From Salidesulfovibrio onnuriiensis (GTDB lineage Bacteria > Desulfobacterota > Desulfovibrionia > Desulfovibrionales > Desulfovibrionaceae), in assembly GCF_008001235.1 (NCBI RefSeq), contig NZ_CP040751.1:3723501-3787500 (forward strand): a stretch of DNA of 64,000 bases, written 5' to 3'. Under the pieces are notes generated by a model. The model was not told the origin of the DNA. It saw only the letters and a program-made list of their open reading frames with translations, and did no database searches. The translations under genes were made by a program, and so were the position numbers. Positions 9,960 to 18,348 of the stretch are shown piece after piece. Each line of letters opens with the position of its first letter. The stretch's first letter is position 1.

Positions 9960-10319
9960 ATGGCCAACATCATCGTCCTGGACGACGTCTACGACTCCGG
10001 CGTGCTCATCGGCCGCATCCTGACCCGCCAGGGCCATCAGGTCACCCCGTTCACGGAAGAGGAGGAGGCCCTGGCGTTCGTGGCCAAGAACGCGCCCGAG
10101 CTGGCCATCCTGGACATCAAGCTCAAGAAGATGAACGGCGTCGAGGTGCTGGAGGAGATCAAAAAGATCTCGCCCAAGACCAGGGTCATCATGCTCACGG
10201 GCTACCCCACCCTGGAAACGGCCCGCGAATCCATCCGACTGGGCGCGAGCGAATACTGCGTCAAGCCCATCGACAAGGCCGAGCTGGAAGAAAAGGTCGC
10301 CGCCGTGCTCGGCGAATAA
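9960..10319 (+). CDS. Single-domain response regulator (CheY-like receiver)
   Basis: 119 residues, a receiver domain with no output domain. The acidic pair D8/D9, phospho-acceptor D52 (LAILDIK), T80 (MLTGY) and K102 (CVKP) are all present, so it should be phosphorylatable. It starts 2 bp after the sensor kinase and is followed within 16 bp by the PEP-synthase-like gene, so it is probably the kinase's partner, signalling by protein contact rather than DNA binding. Confidence 0.95.
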   Translation: MANIIVLDDVYDSGVLIGRILTRQGHQVTPFTEEEEALAFVAKNAPELAILDIKLKKMNGVEVLEEIKKISPKTRVIMLTGYPTLETARESIRLGASEYCVKPIDKAELEEKVAAVLGE

Positions 10320-10334
10320 CGGAGAAAACGCCCC

Positions 10335-12782
10335 ATGTCCCTCAAGGAACTCCTGAGCCGCTGGACCTTCCAGGTCTTTGCCCCGGGCACCCTGCTGCGC
10401 AAGAAATACAACGCGTTCCGGGAAATCCTGGAGGTGGACCTGCGCAGCATGGAGCTGCTGGCCGGCCTGGAGGAGATCTACACCGGCTCCGAGACTGCGG
10501 ACTGGAACCGCGTGGCCTTCCTGTGCGCCGAGCTGGAGCGGGAGGTGGGCGAAATCGCCCGGCTGCTGACCGTGCTCGCCCCCCTGCGCTGCATGGGGCT
10601 GGAGGAATACGTCCGCAAGATAGCCTTTTACATAGACATGGGGCTGGATACGCCCCCGCCCGAAATCGCGCCCCCCTACTGCCTGTCCCGGGAAGAGGCC
10701 GCCGGCAGGGAAAAGCTGGCCGGGGGCAAGGCCGCGGCCTTGGGCATCCTGGCCGAGGAAACCGACATTCCGGTTCCCCCGGGATTCTGCATCACCACCA
10801 ACGCCTACAACTACTACATGGAGGCGGGCGACCTCCGCGTTCCCATCGCCGGGCTCCTGGCGCAGATCGACCTGTGCGACAGGGAGGGGCTCTCCCTAAA
10901 ATGTGAGGAAATCCGGGGAATGATACGCCAGACCCCGGTGCCGGACGAGATCCTGCGCGAGATGGAAGCCCAGGCGAAGAAGCTCCCCGCGGGCCCGCTG
11001 GCGGTCCGCTCCAGCGCCATTGCCGAGGACGGGGAATCCTCGTTCGCCGGGGTCTACGAAAGCGTGCTGAACGTGAGCCCCGAGAACCTGGCGGAAGCCT
11101 ACCGCGAAGTGCTCATGGGCAAATACAGCCCCCAGGCCGTGGCCTACCGCATCCTCAAGGGCATGACCGACGAGGAAACCGGCATGGCCGTGCTGGTGCA
11201 GCCCATGGTCCGGGTCAAGGCCGCCGGGGTCATGTACACCACGGACGAGGACGCCACCCAGTGCGTGCAGGGCGTGGCCTCCATCTACAGCGTCAAGGGG
11301 CTGGGGGAATCCCTGGTTTCCGGGCGCGCCAGGCCCGACGTGTTCTGCCTGACCAAGGAGGACAACCCGCACGTGCTGCTGCGCCCCCCCCACTTCGACA
11401 ATCCCCGCTCCGAAACCCTGCTGGAACTGGGACGCATCGCGGACAAGCTCGAACATTTCTTCAAGACGCCCCAGGATGTGGAATGGGGCGTGGACGAGCG
11501 GGACAGGCTGTTCATCCTGCAAAGCCGCCCCCTGCGCCAGAACGCGACGGCCAGGGACATCTCCAAGCAGGTGCCGGACAACGCGCTGCCGATGCTCTCC
11601 GGCGGCGTCCGCATCTCCGCGGGAACGGCCGTGGGGCGCATCGTGCGCAACGCCGAAGCCATTGCGGAACTGCCGCACGGGGCCATCCTGGTCACGGAAA
11701 CGCTGACCCCGGCCCTGGCCCGCCACCTGGACCGCCTGGACGGCGTCATTGCCCGCAGGGGTTCCCGCGCCGGGCACTTTGCTTCCGTGGCCCGCGAATT
11801 CGGGCTGCCGGTCATGGTCCTGGACGAGATCGAGGAACTCTCCGACGGCCAGGAAGTGACCATGGATGCGGACACGGGCCAGGTCTATGCGGGATGCGTG
11901 GAGGAACTCAGACGCCAGGACCCGCGCAGGGAGGCATGGAGGGGCACCTGGGCCGCCAAGCGCCTCGGAGCCATCATGCCGCATCTCTCCATCCTCAACC
12001 TCACGGACCCGGAAGGCGACAATTTCCAGCCCGAGGGCTGCCGGTCCATGCACGACGTGATCCGCTTCGCCCACGAGATCTCCCTCAACGAGATGTTCTC
12101 TCTGGTGGGCAGGTCCGGGCGCGGCCTGGGGCGGGTCAAGAAGCTGACCAGCAAGCTGCCCTTTGTCCTCTACGTGCTGGACCTGGGCGGCGGCCTGTTC
12201 TCCTCGGTGCGCGACGCAAAGTCCATCACGCCCGACGACATCGTCAGCAAGCCCATGTGGGCCCTGTGGTGGGGGCTTTCCAAGAGCGGGGCCACCTGGG
12301 ACGAAAAGCTGATCCACGTGGACTGGGAGGAATTCGACCGCATCAGCGCGGGCATCTTCACCAAGGATTCCAAGCTGCTGGCCAGCTACTCCATCGTGGC
12401 CGAGGACTACACCCACCTGCTGCTGCGCTTCGGCTACCACTTCACGGTGGTGGATTCCGTGTGCGGCGGCGCGGGCCCCAATCACATTTCCTTCCGGTTC
12501 AAGGGCGGCGGGGGCGACTGGGACCAGCGCATGAACCGGCTGGCCTTCCTGCGCCACACCATGGAGTCCAAGGGATTCAGCACCAAGAGCCGGGGCGACA
12601 TGCTCACGGCCCAGTTCACCCACGGCACCGAAAACGAAACCCGGCAGCGCCTGGTGTTCCTGGGCAGGCTCATGGCCCATTCGCGCATGCTGGACCTCAA
12701 GCTGCCCACCGAGGAAACCGCGGTCGAGCTGGCGGAACGGTTCCTGGAACAGGACCGGACCGCGGGCGAGGAGAGCCCATGA
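10335..12782 (+). CDS. PEP-synthase/PPDK-like protein lacking the TIM-barrel domain
   Basis: 815 residues. After a roughly 110-residue helical N-terminus comes an ATP-grasp PEP/pyruvate-dikinase nucleotide-binding domain (about 120-410: LAGGKAAALGILAEE, PPGFCITTNAY, AVRSSAIAEDGESSFAGVYES, QDVEWGVDERDRLFILQSRP). The swivelling phosphohistidine domain follows (about 430-520), with a probable catalytic H481 in GSRAGHFASVAREFG. The last 290 residues do not resemble the PEP-binding TIM barrel of true PEP synthases. It may therefore use ATP to phosphorylate its own histidine and pass the phosphate to something other than pyruvate. Co-operonic with a receiver protein upstream and a phosphatase-like gene that overlaps its stop. 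Confidence 0.8.
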   Translation: MSLKELLSRWTFQVFAPGTLLRKKYNAFREILEVDLRSMELLAGLEEIYTGSETADWNRVAFLCAELEREVGEIARLLTVLAPLRCMGLEEYVRKIAFYIDMGLDTPPPEIAPPYCLSREEAAGREKLAGGKAAALGILAEETDIPVPPGFCITTNAYNYYMEAGDLRVPIAGLLAQIDLCDREGLSLKCEEIRGMIRQTPVPDEILREMEAQAKKLPAGPLAVRSSAIAEDGESSFAGVYESVLNVSPENLAEAYREVLMGKYSPQAVAYRILKGMTDEETGMAVLVQPMVRVKAAGVMYTTDEDATQCVQGVASIYSVKGLGESLVSGRARPDVFCLTKEDNPHVLLRPPHFDNPRSETLLELGRIADKLEHFFKTPQDVEWGVDERDRLFILQSRPLRQNATARDISKQVPDNALPMLSGGVRISAGTAVGRIVRNAEAIAELPHGAILVTETLTPALARHLDRLDGVIARRGSRAGHFASVAREFGLPVMVLDEIEELSDGQEVTMDADTGQVYAGCVEELRRQDPRREAWRGTWAAKRLGAIMPHLSILNLTDPEGDNFQPEGCRSMHDVIRFAHEISLNEMFSLVGRSGRGLGRVKKLTSKLPFVLYVLDLGGGLFSSVRDAKSITPDDIVSKPMWALWWGLSKSGATWDEKLIHVDWEEFDRISAGIFTKDSKLLASYSIVAEDYTHLLLRFGYHFTVVDSVCGGAGPNHISFRFKGGGGDWDQRMNRLAFLRHTMESKGFSTKSRGDMLTAQFTHGTENETRQRLVFLGRLMAHSRMLDLKLPTEETAVELAERFLEQDRTAGEESP

Positions 12783-13834
12783 GGCCGCAGGAAAGCACCG
12801 TCACCTGGGTCACGGACCAACTGGCCGTGGGCCCGGCCCCGGCATCCAAGGCCGCCATGCAGCGGCTGCACAAGGAAGGGATCACCGGCATCATCAACCT
12901 GTGCCGGGAATTCCTGGACCTGCACGAGATCGAGGAAAAGGAAGGGTTCGAGGTCTACTACCTGCCCATCACCGACGAGGAGGCCCCGGACCTGGTGGAG
13001 CTGGAAAAGGCCCTGGCCTGGCTGGACGAGGCCCTGTACCTGGGCAAGAAGGTCTACATCCACTGCCGCTTCGGCATGGGCCGCACGGGCACGGTGCTCA
13101 ACGCCTATCTGCTGCGGCGCGGCCTGGGGCACAAGCTGGCCAACCGCAGGCTCAAGAAGCTGCGTTCCAAGCCCGCCAACTTCGCCCAGTGGCGCACCAT
13201 CCGCAAATACGGCAAGGAAACGGGGGAGCTCACGGTCCGCGAACCCTGCCTGGAATTCAAGCGGGCCGTGGACCTTTCCCCCATGGTCCAGGACTACCAG
13301 AAGCTGCTGGCCGAGGTGGAGCAATACGCGGCGGACCACGGGCTCACCGAGCAATGCGGCCGGGACCACGACCGCTGCTGCCATTCGCCCAAGGAACTCT
13401 GCCTCATGGAGGCCGTGACCGTGAGCATGGCCCGAAACCGCGAACTGAGCAGCCAAAAGCGCGAGGAGATCATCGGCCGGGCCGTGGAGGCCGCAGGCAT
13501 CGAGCGCTCGGCCCGGCGCAGGCTGCGCGACGTCGACGCCGTGCTTTCGGATGTGGGCACCATCTGCCCGCTCCTGGAGGACGGCCGCTGCCTGCTGTTC
13601 GACAGCCGACCGGTAAGTTGCCGGGTCTTCGGCATGGAGGAGCACGCGGCCGAAGCCTTCTGGGAGGAATTCGAGCCGCGCCTGGGCACCCTGTCCGAGA
13701 ACATCTACCTGGCCCTGACCTCGGAACTCCTGGACGAGCACCCCATGTTCTCCCTGCCCGACGTGGCCTCGGGCAAGTACGTGGAGCGGTTCTTCAGCTT
13801 CATGATGCGCAAGATGGGCTGCGCCCGCCAATAG
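12779..13834 (+). CDS. Fusion of dual-specificity protein phosphatase and YkgJ-type cysteine cluster domain
   Basis: 351 residues from an ATG overlapping the previous stop (ATGA), with a GAGGAGAG ribosome site. Residues about 5-145 form a Tyr/dual-specificity phosphatase domain with the CX5R loop HCRFGMGRTG (C96, R102). The C-terminal half (about 185-345) has the cysteine pattern of the YkgJ/zinc-iron-chelating family: CGRDHDRCCHSPKELC ... CPLLEDGRCLLFDSRPVSCRVFG. Such a domain probably binds a metal. As last gene of the 6972-13834 operon it could reverse a phosphorylation made by the upstream kinase or dikinase-like protein. A longer open frame extends back to 11261 but it only shadows the upstream gene. 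Confidence 0.85.
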   Translation: MRPQESTVTWVTDQLAVGPAPASKAAMQRLHKEGITGIINLCREFLDLHEIEEKEGFEVYYLPITDEEAPDLVELEKALAWLDEALYLGKKVYIHCRFGMGRTGTVLNAYLLRRGLGHKLANRRLKKLRSKPANFAQWRTIRKYGKETGELTVREPCLEFKRAVDLSPMVQDYQKLLAEVEQYAADHGLTEQCGRDHDRCCHSPKELCLMEAVTVSMARNRELSSQKREEIIGRAVEAAGIERSARRRLRDVDAVLSDVGTICPLLEDGRCLLFDSRPVSCRVFGMEEHAAEAFWEEFEPRLGTLSENIYLALTSELLDEHPMFSLPDVASGKYVERFFSFMMRKMGCARQ

Positions 13835-13856
13835 CTTTCCCGGCGAATGCACACAA

Positions 13857-13888
13857 CAAAAGGTCTGCGGTAATCCGCAGGCCTTTTG
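13857..13888 (+). terminator. Terminator of the signalling operon
   Basis: Inverted repeat AAAAGGTCTGCGG ... CCGCAGGCCTTTT with a four-base loop; usable in both directions between convergent genes. Confidence 0.8.
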
Positions 13889-13930
13889 ATTCCCCAATCC
13901 CATCCGGTGAGGCTTGTTCTCAGATTCGGA

Positions 13931-14866
13931 CTACATCGCCGTCTTGCATTCGGTAAGTATGACTTCCTGCTCCTCGGAACCGACCCTGACGATTTCCTTG
14001 ACCACCATCCCGTAGCCGTTTTCATCCCTGGTCATCCACTTCTTGGTTTTCATGGGCCCCACCTGGGACATGATCACGACGCATTCGTATTTCTTCTCTC
14101 CCACAGTCACTATGTCATTCCTGGATTTGAGAAGCATCGTGTTAATTATATCACCCTTTTCCAGATCAAGCATGCGGTAGGTTTTGGGGCTCGACACCCT
14201 AAGCTTGTCCAAGGGCAGATAGGCGGAGGTGTAGTCCAATTGGTCCTCCCTGTACTTTACGGAAAAACCTTTCATTCCGTTTCGGGAGGTAATGCTGATG
14301 ACTCCCTGCTCGCAGATGACCTTCGTTTTTGTATTTCTCCTGCCTTTGGGGCCTGCGTCGTAGCTCCAGACTTCCTTGTTAACCATGATGCCATACATCT
14401 TTTTCTCGGCGATTTCGTCGGTGCCGGCATCGTAGTTCAGGAGACTTCCGTCCCTCGCCAGGATAATTTTAGCCCAAGACTTGTTTTTCACGGATGTCTT
14501 TGAGGAGCCCAGATTCCATGTTTTTCCTTCATCGGAGCCAGGTTCAGGGAAAAAATTCGGCTTTTTGTCAAAGACACTTCCCTGTAAACTTTCGATCCTG
14601 ATATTTCCAAAATCGGATGTGTCCGCATTGTCAGCCGTTGTCAGACATTTCTTGTTGCGTTGTTCAAGAAGCGCCGGTTTACCTTTGTACTTTACGGGCG
14701 TCCTGGTCACTTTGATGGATCCGATTTTGTTTTCGCCAACAAGGATCTCGTAGGAAAAAGAAAGCTTTTTCCCGGAGGCCAACACCTGCGGGGCAAGACA
14801 CAAGTGAAAGGTCAGAGTCAGCAAAGCCGCCAAAGAGAGGTACAGGGATTTTTTAACTATTGGCAT
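13931..14866 (-). CDS. Exported protein of unknown function (DUF3108/DUF6134-like)
   Basis: 311 residues with an N-terminal signal peptide (positively charged start, hydrophobic stretch LYLSLAALLTLTFHLCLAP, cleavage near VLASGKK). The mature part is rich in beta strands and lysine, starts with FSYEILVGENKIGSIKVTRT and ends near GMVVKEIVRVGSEEQEVIL, a layout like the secreted beta-barrel-like DUF3108/DUF6134 proteins; the match is weak. Base composition is clearly lower in GC than the flanking operons, suggesting a different history. Apparently monocistronic, sharing a terminator with the operon to its left. Confidence 0.7.
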   Translation of the reverse strand: MPIVKKSLYLSLAALLTLTFHLCLAPQVLASGKKLSFSYEILVGENKIGSIKVTRTPVKYKGKPALLEQRNKKCLTTADNADTSDFGNIRIESLQGSVFDKKPNFFPEPGSDEGKTWNLGSSKTSVKNKSWAKIILARDGSLLNYDAGTDEIAEKKMYGIMVNKEVWSYDAGPKGRRNTKTKVICEQGVISITSRNGMKGFSVKYREDQLDYTSAYLPLDKLRVSSPKTYRMLDLEKGDIINTMLLKSRNDIVTVGEKKYECVVIMSQVGPMKTKKWMTRDENGYGMVVKEIVRVGSEEQEVILTECKTAM

Positions 14867-14898
14867 GAGATGTATCCTTGGATTTCCATGAGAAAATA

Positions 14899-14928
14899 AA
14901 AAAGGCCGCCCCAGGGGACGGCCTTCGT
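14899..14928 (-). terminator. Terminator of hslU
   Basis: Hairpin GGCCGTCCCC ... GGGGCGGCC read leftward, followed by a run of T (A run on the plus strand at 14893-14903). Confidence 0.85.
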
Positions 14929-14950
14929 CTTGAGCGAATGACCCTATAGC

Positions 14951-16333
14951 CTAAAGAATATAGCGCGACAAGTCCCGATCCTCGGAAACATCCTCCAGCT
15001 TGGAGCAGACATATTCCTTGTCCACGCTGACGGACTGGCCGGACTTGTCCGGGGCCTCGAAGGAGAGGTCGGCCAGTATCTTCTCCATGATGGTGTAGAG
15101 CCTGCGCGCGCCGATGTTCTCGGTCTCCTCGTTGATCTTCTGGGCGAACTCCGCCACTTCCTCCAGGGCTTCCCTGGAGAAGTCCACGGTGATGCCCTCG
15201 GTCTCCAGCAGGGCCTTGTACTGCACGGTCAGGGCGTTCCTGGGCTCGGTAAGTATCCGGTAGAACTCGTCCTTGCCCAGGGCCTGCAGCTCCTCGCGCA
15301 GGGGGAAACGTCCCTGCAGCTCGGGGATCAGATCCGAGGGCTTGGCAAAGTGAAACGCGCCCGCGGCGATGAACAGGATGTGGTCGGTCTTGATCATGCC
15401 GTACTTGGTGTTGACCACCGAGCCCTCCACGATGGGCAGCAGGTCGCGCTGCACGCCCTCGCGGGAGACGTCGGTGCCGCCGTGGTCCTGGCGCGCGGCG
15501 ATCTTGTCCATTTCGTCGATGAAGATGATGCCGGTCTGCTCCACGCGTTCCCGGGCCAGGTCCGTGACCTTGTCCATGTCGATGAGCTTGTCGGCTTCCT
15601 CGTCGATGAGCACCTCGTAGGCGTCGCGGATCTTCATCTTGCGGGTCTTTTTCTTCTTGGGGAACATGCGGCCGAGCATGTCGGACATCTGCATGCCCAT
15701 GTCCTCCATGCCGGGCATGGCCATGATCTCCATCTGGGGCCCGCCGGTCACCGTGACCTCCACCTCGATCTCGCGGTCGTCGAGCTGCCCCTTGCGGAAC
15801 ATCTGGCGGAATTTCTCGCGGGTGGAATCATCCTTGGGCCGTTCCGGTTCCTTGCCGGACTCCGCGTTGGAGTCCGAATTGGACATGTAGAAGCCCACGC
15901 CCTGTGTCTGGGGCTTGTTGCCGGGCAGCAGCAGGTCCAGGACGCGTTCCTCGGCGTTGCGTTCGGCCTTGATGCGCACCTTGTCGGTCTCTTCCTTGCG
16001 CACCAGGTTGATGCCGATCTCCATGAGGTCGCGGACCATGGATTCCACGTCGCGGCCCACATAGCCCACCTCGGTGAACTTGGTGGCCTCCACCTTGAAG
16101 AAGGGGCAGCCGGTCAGGCGCGCCAGGCGGCGGGCGATCTCGGTCTTGCCCACGCCCGTGGGGCCCATGAGAATGATGTTCTTGGGAGCGATTTCGTCTC
16201 GCAGTTCGGGGTCGAGCTGCTGCCTGCGCCAGCGGTTGCGCATGGCGATGGCCACCATGCGCTTGGCGTCGTGCTGGCCGATGATGTAGCGATCCAGTTC
16301 CGAGACTATTTCCCGGGGAGTCAGAGTGCTCAT
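14951..16333 (-). CDS. hslU: ATP-dependent protease ATPase subunit HslU
   Basis: 460 residues, normal for HslU. AAA+ unfoldase that feeds proteins to HslV. Seen: Walker [16 protein letters not shown], the family-specific [19 protein letters not shown] pore region, the intermediate I-domain (roughly 135-250, with a methionine-rich stretch), Walker [12 protein letters not shown], and the C-terminal [16 protein letters not shown] sensor-2 motif with the terminal DLSRYIL that docks into HslV. The ATG at 16333 has AGGAAAG upstream and overlaps the hslV stop (TAATG); a frame extension to 16381 lies inside hslV and is rejected. Confidence 0.97.
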   Translation of the reverse strand: MSTLTPREIVSELDRYIIGQHDAKRMVAIAMRNRWRRQQLDPELRDEIAPKNIILMGPTGVGKTEIARRLARLTGCPFFKVEATKFTEVGYVGRDVESMVRDLMEIGINLVRKEETDKVRIKAERNAEERVLDLLLPGNKPQTQGVGFYMSNSDSNAESGKEPERPKDDSTREKFRQMFRKGQLDDREIEVEVTVTGGPQMEIMAMPGMEDMGMQMSDMLGRMFPKKKKTRKMKIRDAYEVLIDEEADKLIDMDKVTDLARERVEQTGIIFIDEMDKIAARQDHGGTDVSREGVQRDLLPIVEGSVVNTKYGMIKTDHILFIAAGAFHFAKPSDLIPELQGRFPLREELQALGKDEFYRILTEPRNALTVQYKALLETEGITVDFSREALEEVAEFAQKINEETENIGARRLYTIMEKILADLSFEAPDKSGQSVSVDKEYVCSKLEDVSEDRDLSRYIL

Positions 16334-16872
16334 TATCTTTCCTGTGTTTCGATGGTCAGGTTGGCGTTGGTGTAGACGCAAAGGTCCGCGGCGATGTTCA
16401 TGGCCTTTTCCACGATGTCGCGGGCCTGCATCTCCGTGTTCTGCTTGAGCGCGCGGGCCGCTGCCAGGGCATAGGCCCCGCCCGAGCCGATGGCTGCCAG
16501 GCCGTCGTCGGGCTCGATCACGTCGCCCGTGCCGGAGATGATCAGCAGGTGTTCGCCGTCGGCGGCCAGGAGCATGGCCTCGAGCCTGCGCAGGTACTTG
16601 TCCGTGCGCCAGTCCTTGGCCAGTTCCACTGCGGCGCGCAGCAGGTTGCCGGAATAGGTTTCCAGTTTCTTTTCAAAACGTTCGGACAGGGTGAAGGCGT
16701 CGGCGGTTGCGCCCGCGAATCCCACGGTGACCTTGTCCTTGTAGATCTTGCGCACCTTGCGGGCCGTGTGCTTCATGGCGATGGCCTGGCCCAGGGTGAC
16801 CTGTCCGTCACCGGCCATGGCCGTGCCGTTCTCGTCCAGCATGGCCAGAATGGTGGTTCCTCTAAGGTTCAT
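16333..16872 (-). CDS. hslV: ATP-dependent protease peptidase subunit HslV
   Basis: 179 residues, full length. Threonine peptidase of the HslUV proteasome-like complex. The sequence begins [10 protein letters not shown], so the catalytic threonine would be exposed after removal of a five-residue propeptide (T6). The family segments [11 protein letters not shown] and [18 protein letters not shown] are clear. The stop shares a base with the hslU start, and the 5' end overlaps the 3' end of the unknown gene upstream by about 11 bp. Confidence 0.97.
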   Translation of the reverse strand: MNLRGTTILAMLDENGTAMAGDGQVTLGQAIAMKHTARKVRKIYKDKVTVGFAGATADAFTLSERFEKKLETYSGNLLRAAVELAKDWRTDKYLRRLEAMLLAADGEHLLIISGTGDVIEPDDGLAAIGSGGAYALAAARALKQNTEMQARDIVEKAMNIAADLCVYTNANLTIETQER

Positions 16873-17455
16873 ATGTTCCTCTTGAGACTGAAAGGTTCAC
16901 GTCAACGTTGCTAATGGAAGTAGCAACAAATCTGTAGTCCTTGTAAAAGAAAGGAGATCCTATTGTTTCAGTAAATTCTTTTCTTGGCCCATCAATAGTG
17001 GAGTAGAAGTAGCCTTGGACTAAAGGGGTTTTCATGTCCATCCCCCCAGCTGTGTAACAACTTTGAATCCGTATAACGACTTTGCCGTTATCGTATTTTC
17101 TCTCTGTACCATTTAGGATATTAGTATCTTCTGACTTGATTATTCTATAATGCAAATCCTGTTCACCATATGAAGCTAGTTTTGATTTGAGATCTTTGAT
17201 TGTTTTAGCGTATTCATTAGATAAATCTAACAACTTTCCATTACGAGCATGGACGCTTTCATATTTTTTTTCGAGCGTTGAATAATCCTTCTCAACTAAT
17301 TTCAACCGGCTAATTTCATTATCTTTAGTCTCTACAACCGTTGCCGAAGGACAAGGATTTAATGTTGGATACGAACAGTAACCAACGCTCATTACCCCCA
17401 AAATTCCAGAAACGTAACCGATCACTTTCAAAAATGATTTAAAAAAACTACCCAT
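16862..17455 (-). CDS. Membrane-anchored coiled-coil protein of unknown function, AT-rich
   Basis: 197 residues, not recognised. The first 30 residues form one membrane segment ([23 protein letters not shown]) that could be a signal anchor or end in a lipidated cysteine. Residues about 40-95 are a charged, probable coiled coil ([22 protein letters not shown]). The C-terminal 100 residues look like a small beta domain. Base composition is far lower in GC than hslVU and the macro-domain gene, yet the gene overlaps both neighbours (TAATG at its start, 11 bp at its end). This fits a transferred gene captured into the operon. Confidence 0.7.
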   Translation of the reverse strand: MGSFFKSFLKVIGYVSGILGVMSVGYCSYPTLNPCPSATVVETKDNEISRLKLVEKDYSTLEKKYESVHARNGKLLDLSNEYAKTIKDLKSKLASYGEQDLHYRIIKSEDTNILNGTERKYDNGKVVIRIQSCYTAGGMDMKTPLVQGYFYSTIDGPRKEFTETIGSPFFYKDYRFVATSISNVDVNLSVSRGTYEP

Positions 17456-18000
17456 TATCTAATCTCACTCATTGTTCTCAGCCACGTGTTGTAGGCGTCC
17501 GCCCCGTGCAGGACCATGGAGGCCCGCTCCACCAGCCCCTGCTCAAGCCCCGTTTTCAGGGCGCGCAGCGCTATGGCGGCGGCCTGTTCCACGGGATAGC
17601 CGTAGACGCCGCAGCTGATGGCCGGGAAGGCGATGGTCTTCAGGTTGTTTTCATGGGCCAGCTTCAGGCTGCTCAGGTAGGCTCTCGCCAGTTTCTCGGG
17701 CTCGCCCTCCGAGCCGCCGCGCCAGATGGGGCCCACGGTATGGATGATGTATTTGGCGGGCAGGTTGAAGCCCGGGGTGATCACGGCCCGGCCCGCGGGC
17801 AGCGAGCCGATGTCGGCAATGATCTTGCGGCAGGCGGCCTGGAGTTCGGCATGCCCGGCCGCGTCATGAATCGCGCCATCCACGCCCCCGCCGCCTGCAA
17901 GACGCGAATTGGCGGCATTGACGATGGCGTCCGCCCGCATGGAGGTCAGATCTCCCTGCCGGATCGCAAGGGTTCCGTCGGCAATGGTCCATGTCTTCAT
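17455..18000 (-). CDS. ymdB: Macro-domain protein, probable O-acetyl-ADP-ribose deacetylase
   Basis: 181 residues from ATG at 18000 ([19 protein letters not shown]). One macro domain: the ADP-ribose-binding [23 protein letters not shown], the [20 protein letters not shown] strand, and the [14 protein letters not shown] loop place it in the YmdB/MacroD group that removes acetyl or ADP-ribose groups from ADP-ribose derivatives. An extension to 18012 adds four unlikely residues. First gene of the leftward macro/unknown/hslV/hslU series; stop overlaps the next start. Divergent from the PDT-repeat peptide gene. Confidence 0.88.
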   Translation of the reverse strand: MKTWTIADGTLAIRQGDLTSMRADAIVNAANSRLAGGGGVDGAIHDAAGHAELQAACRKIIADIGSLPAGRAVITPGFNLPAKYIIHTVGPIWRGGSEGEPEKLARAYLSSLKLAHENNLKTIAFPAISCGVYGYPVEQAAAIALRALKTGLEQGLVERASMVLHGADAYNTWLRTMSEIR

Positions 18001-18076
18001 AATACAGCACAAGCTAATCCCGATTTGCCTTTTGGCAAGGGCAAGGCCTGTTTTTTTGTGCGAAACATGTTATTGA

Positions 18077-18110
18077 TTGACATCTATATTGCATATTCAA
18101 TAAGTATAGT
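18077..18110 (+). promoter_or_regulatory. Candidate promoter of the PDT-peptide operon
   Basis: AT-rich stretch with TTGACA at 18077-18082 and TAAGTATAGT at 18101-18110; an 18-base spacer gives TAAGTA as the -10 element, an imperfect match. It precedes an AGGAGG ribosome site at 18131-18136. Confidence 0.4.
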
Positions 18111-18141
18111 TGTAATAGTTATAATTCCTGAGGAGGCTCGT

Positions 18142-18321
18142 ATGGAAATGCGCAAGGTGATTCCCTCTGTCGAAGAACTGATGACCGCCATCGCCAACAC
18201 TCCCGACACCAAGGTGCCCGATACCCGCATCCCGGACACCCGGTGCCCCGACACCTTTGTGCCGGATACCCGCACGCCGGACACCTTTGTCCCGGACACG
18301 CGCGTACCGGGACGTTTATAG
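18142..18321 (+). CDS. Small peptide with seven Pro-Asp-Thr pentapeptide repeats; candidate RiPP precursor
   Basis: 59 residues, with a perfect AGGAGG site six bases before its ATG. Residues 1-19 (MEMRKVIPSVEELMTAIAN) look like a helical leader. Residues 20-54 are seven units of five residues, x-P-D-T-[K/R/F], with Thr at 23, 28, 33, 38, 43, 48 and 53, then VPGRL. One cysteine (C35). The gene is followed after 27 bp by a LanM-type dehydratase/kinase domain, so the regularly spaced threonines are the obvious modification sites (dehydration to dehydrobutyrine or phosphorylation). No double-glycine leader end, transporter or protease is nearby. Precursor role is inference from pairing and composition. 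Confidence 0.7.
   Translation: MEMRKVIPSVEELMTAIANTPDTKVPDTRIPDTRCPDTFVPDTRTPDTFVPDTRVPGRL
18202..18312 (+). repeat. 15-bp tandem repeats encoding x-P-D-T-x
   Basis: About seven 15-bp units around CCSGAYACC with third-position variation between copies, so protein-level selection on the Pro-Asp-Thr unit is more likely than recent DNA duplication. Confidence 0.8.
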
Positions 18322-18348
18322 CTTCGGGCGGTTCAGGAACAGCCGGTT

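Noticed and set aside
7847-9973. A 708-codon leftward frame opposite the sensor kinase, and similar long frames at 33375-35414, 10896-12680 and 18316-19863
   Set aside because: All lie antisense to genes with clear catalytic motifs and none has a recognisable domain or ribosome site.
11261-12778. Extended N-terminus of the phosphatase/YkgJ fusion
   Set aside because: The extra 506 codons run antiparallel in character to a dikinase-like gene in another frame; the ATG at 12779 has a ribosome site and an ATGA junction.
18202-18312. Possible CRISPR array because of short regular repeats
   Set aside because: The unit is 15 bp with no spacers and is entirely explained by an in-frame Pro-Asp-Thr peptide.
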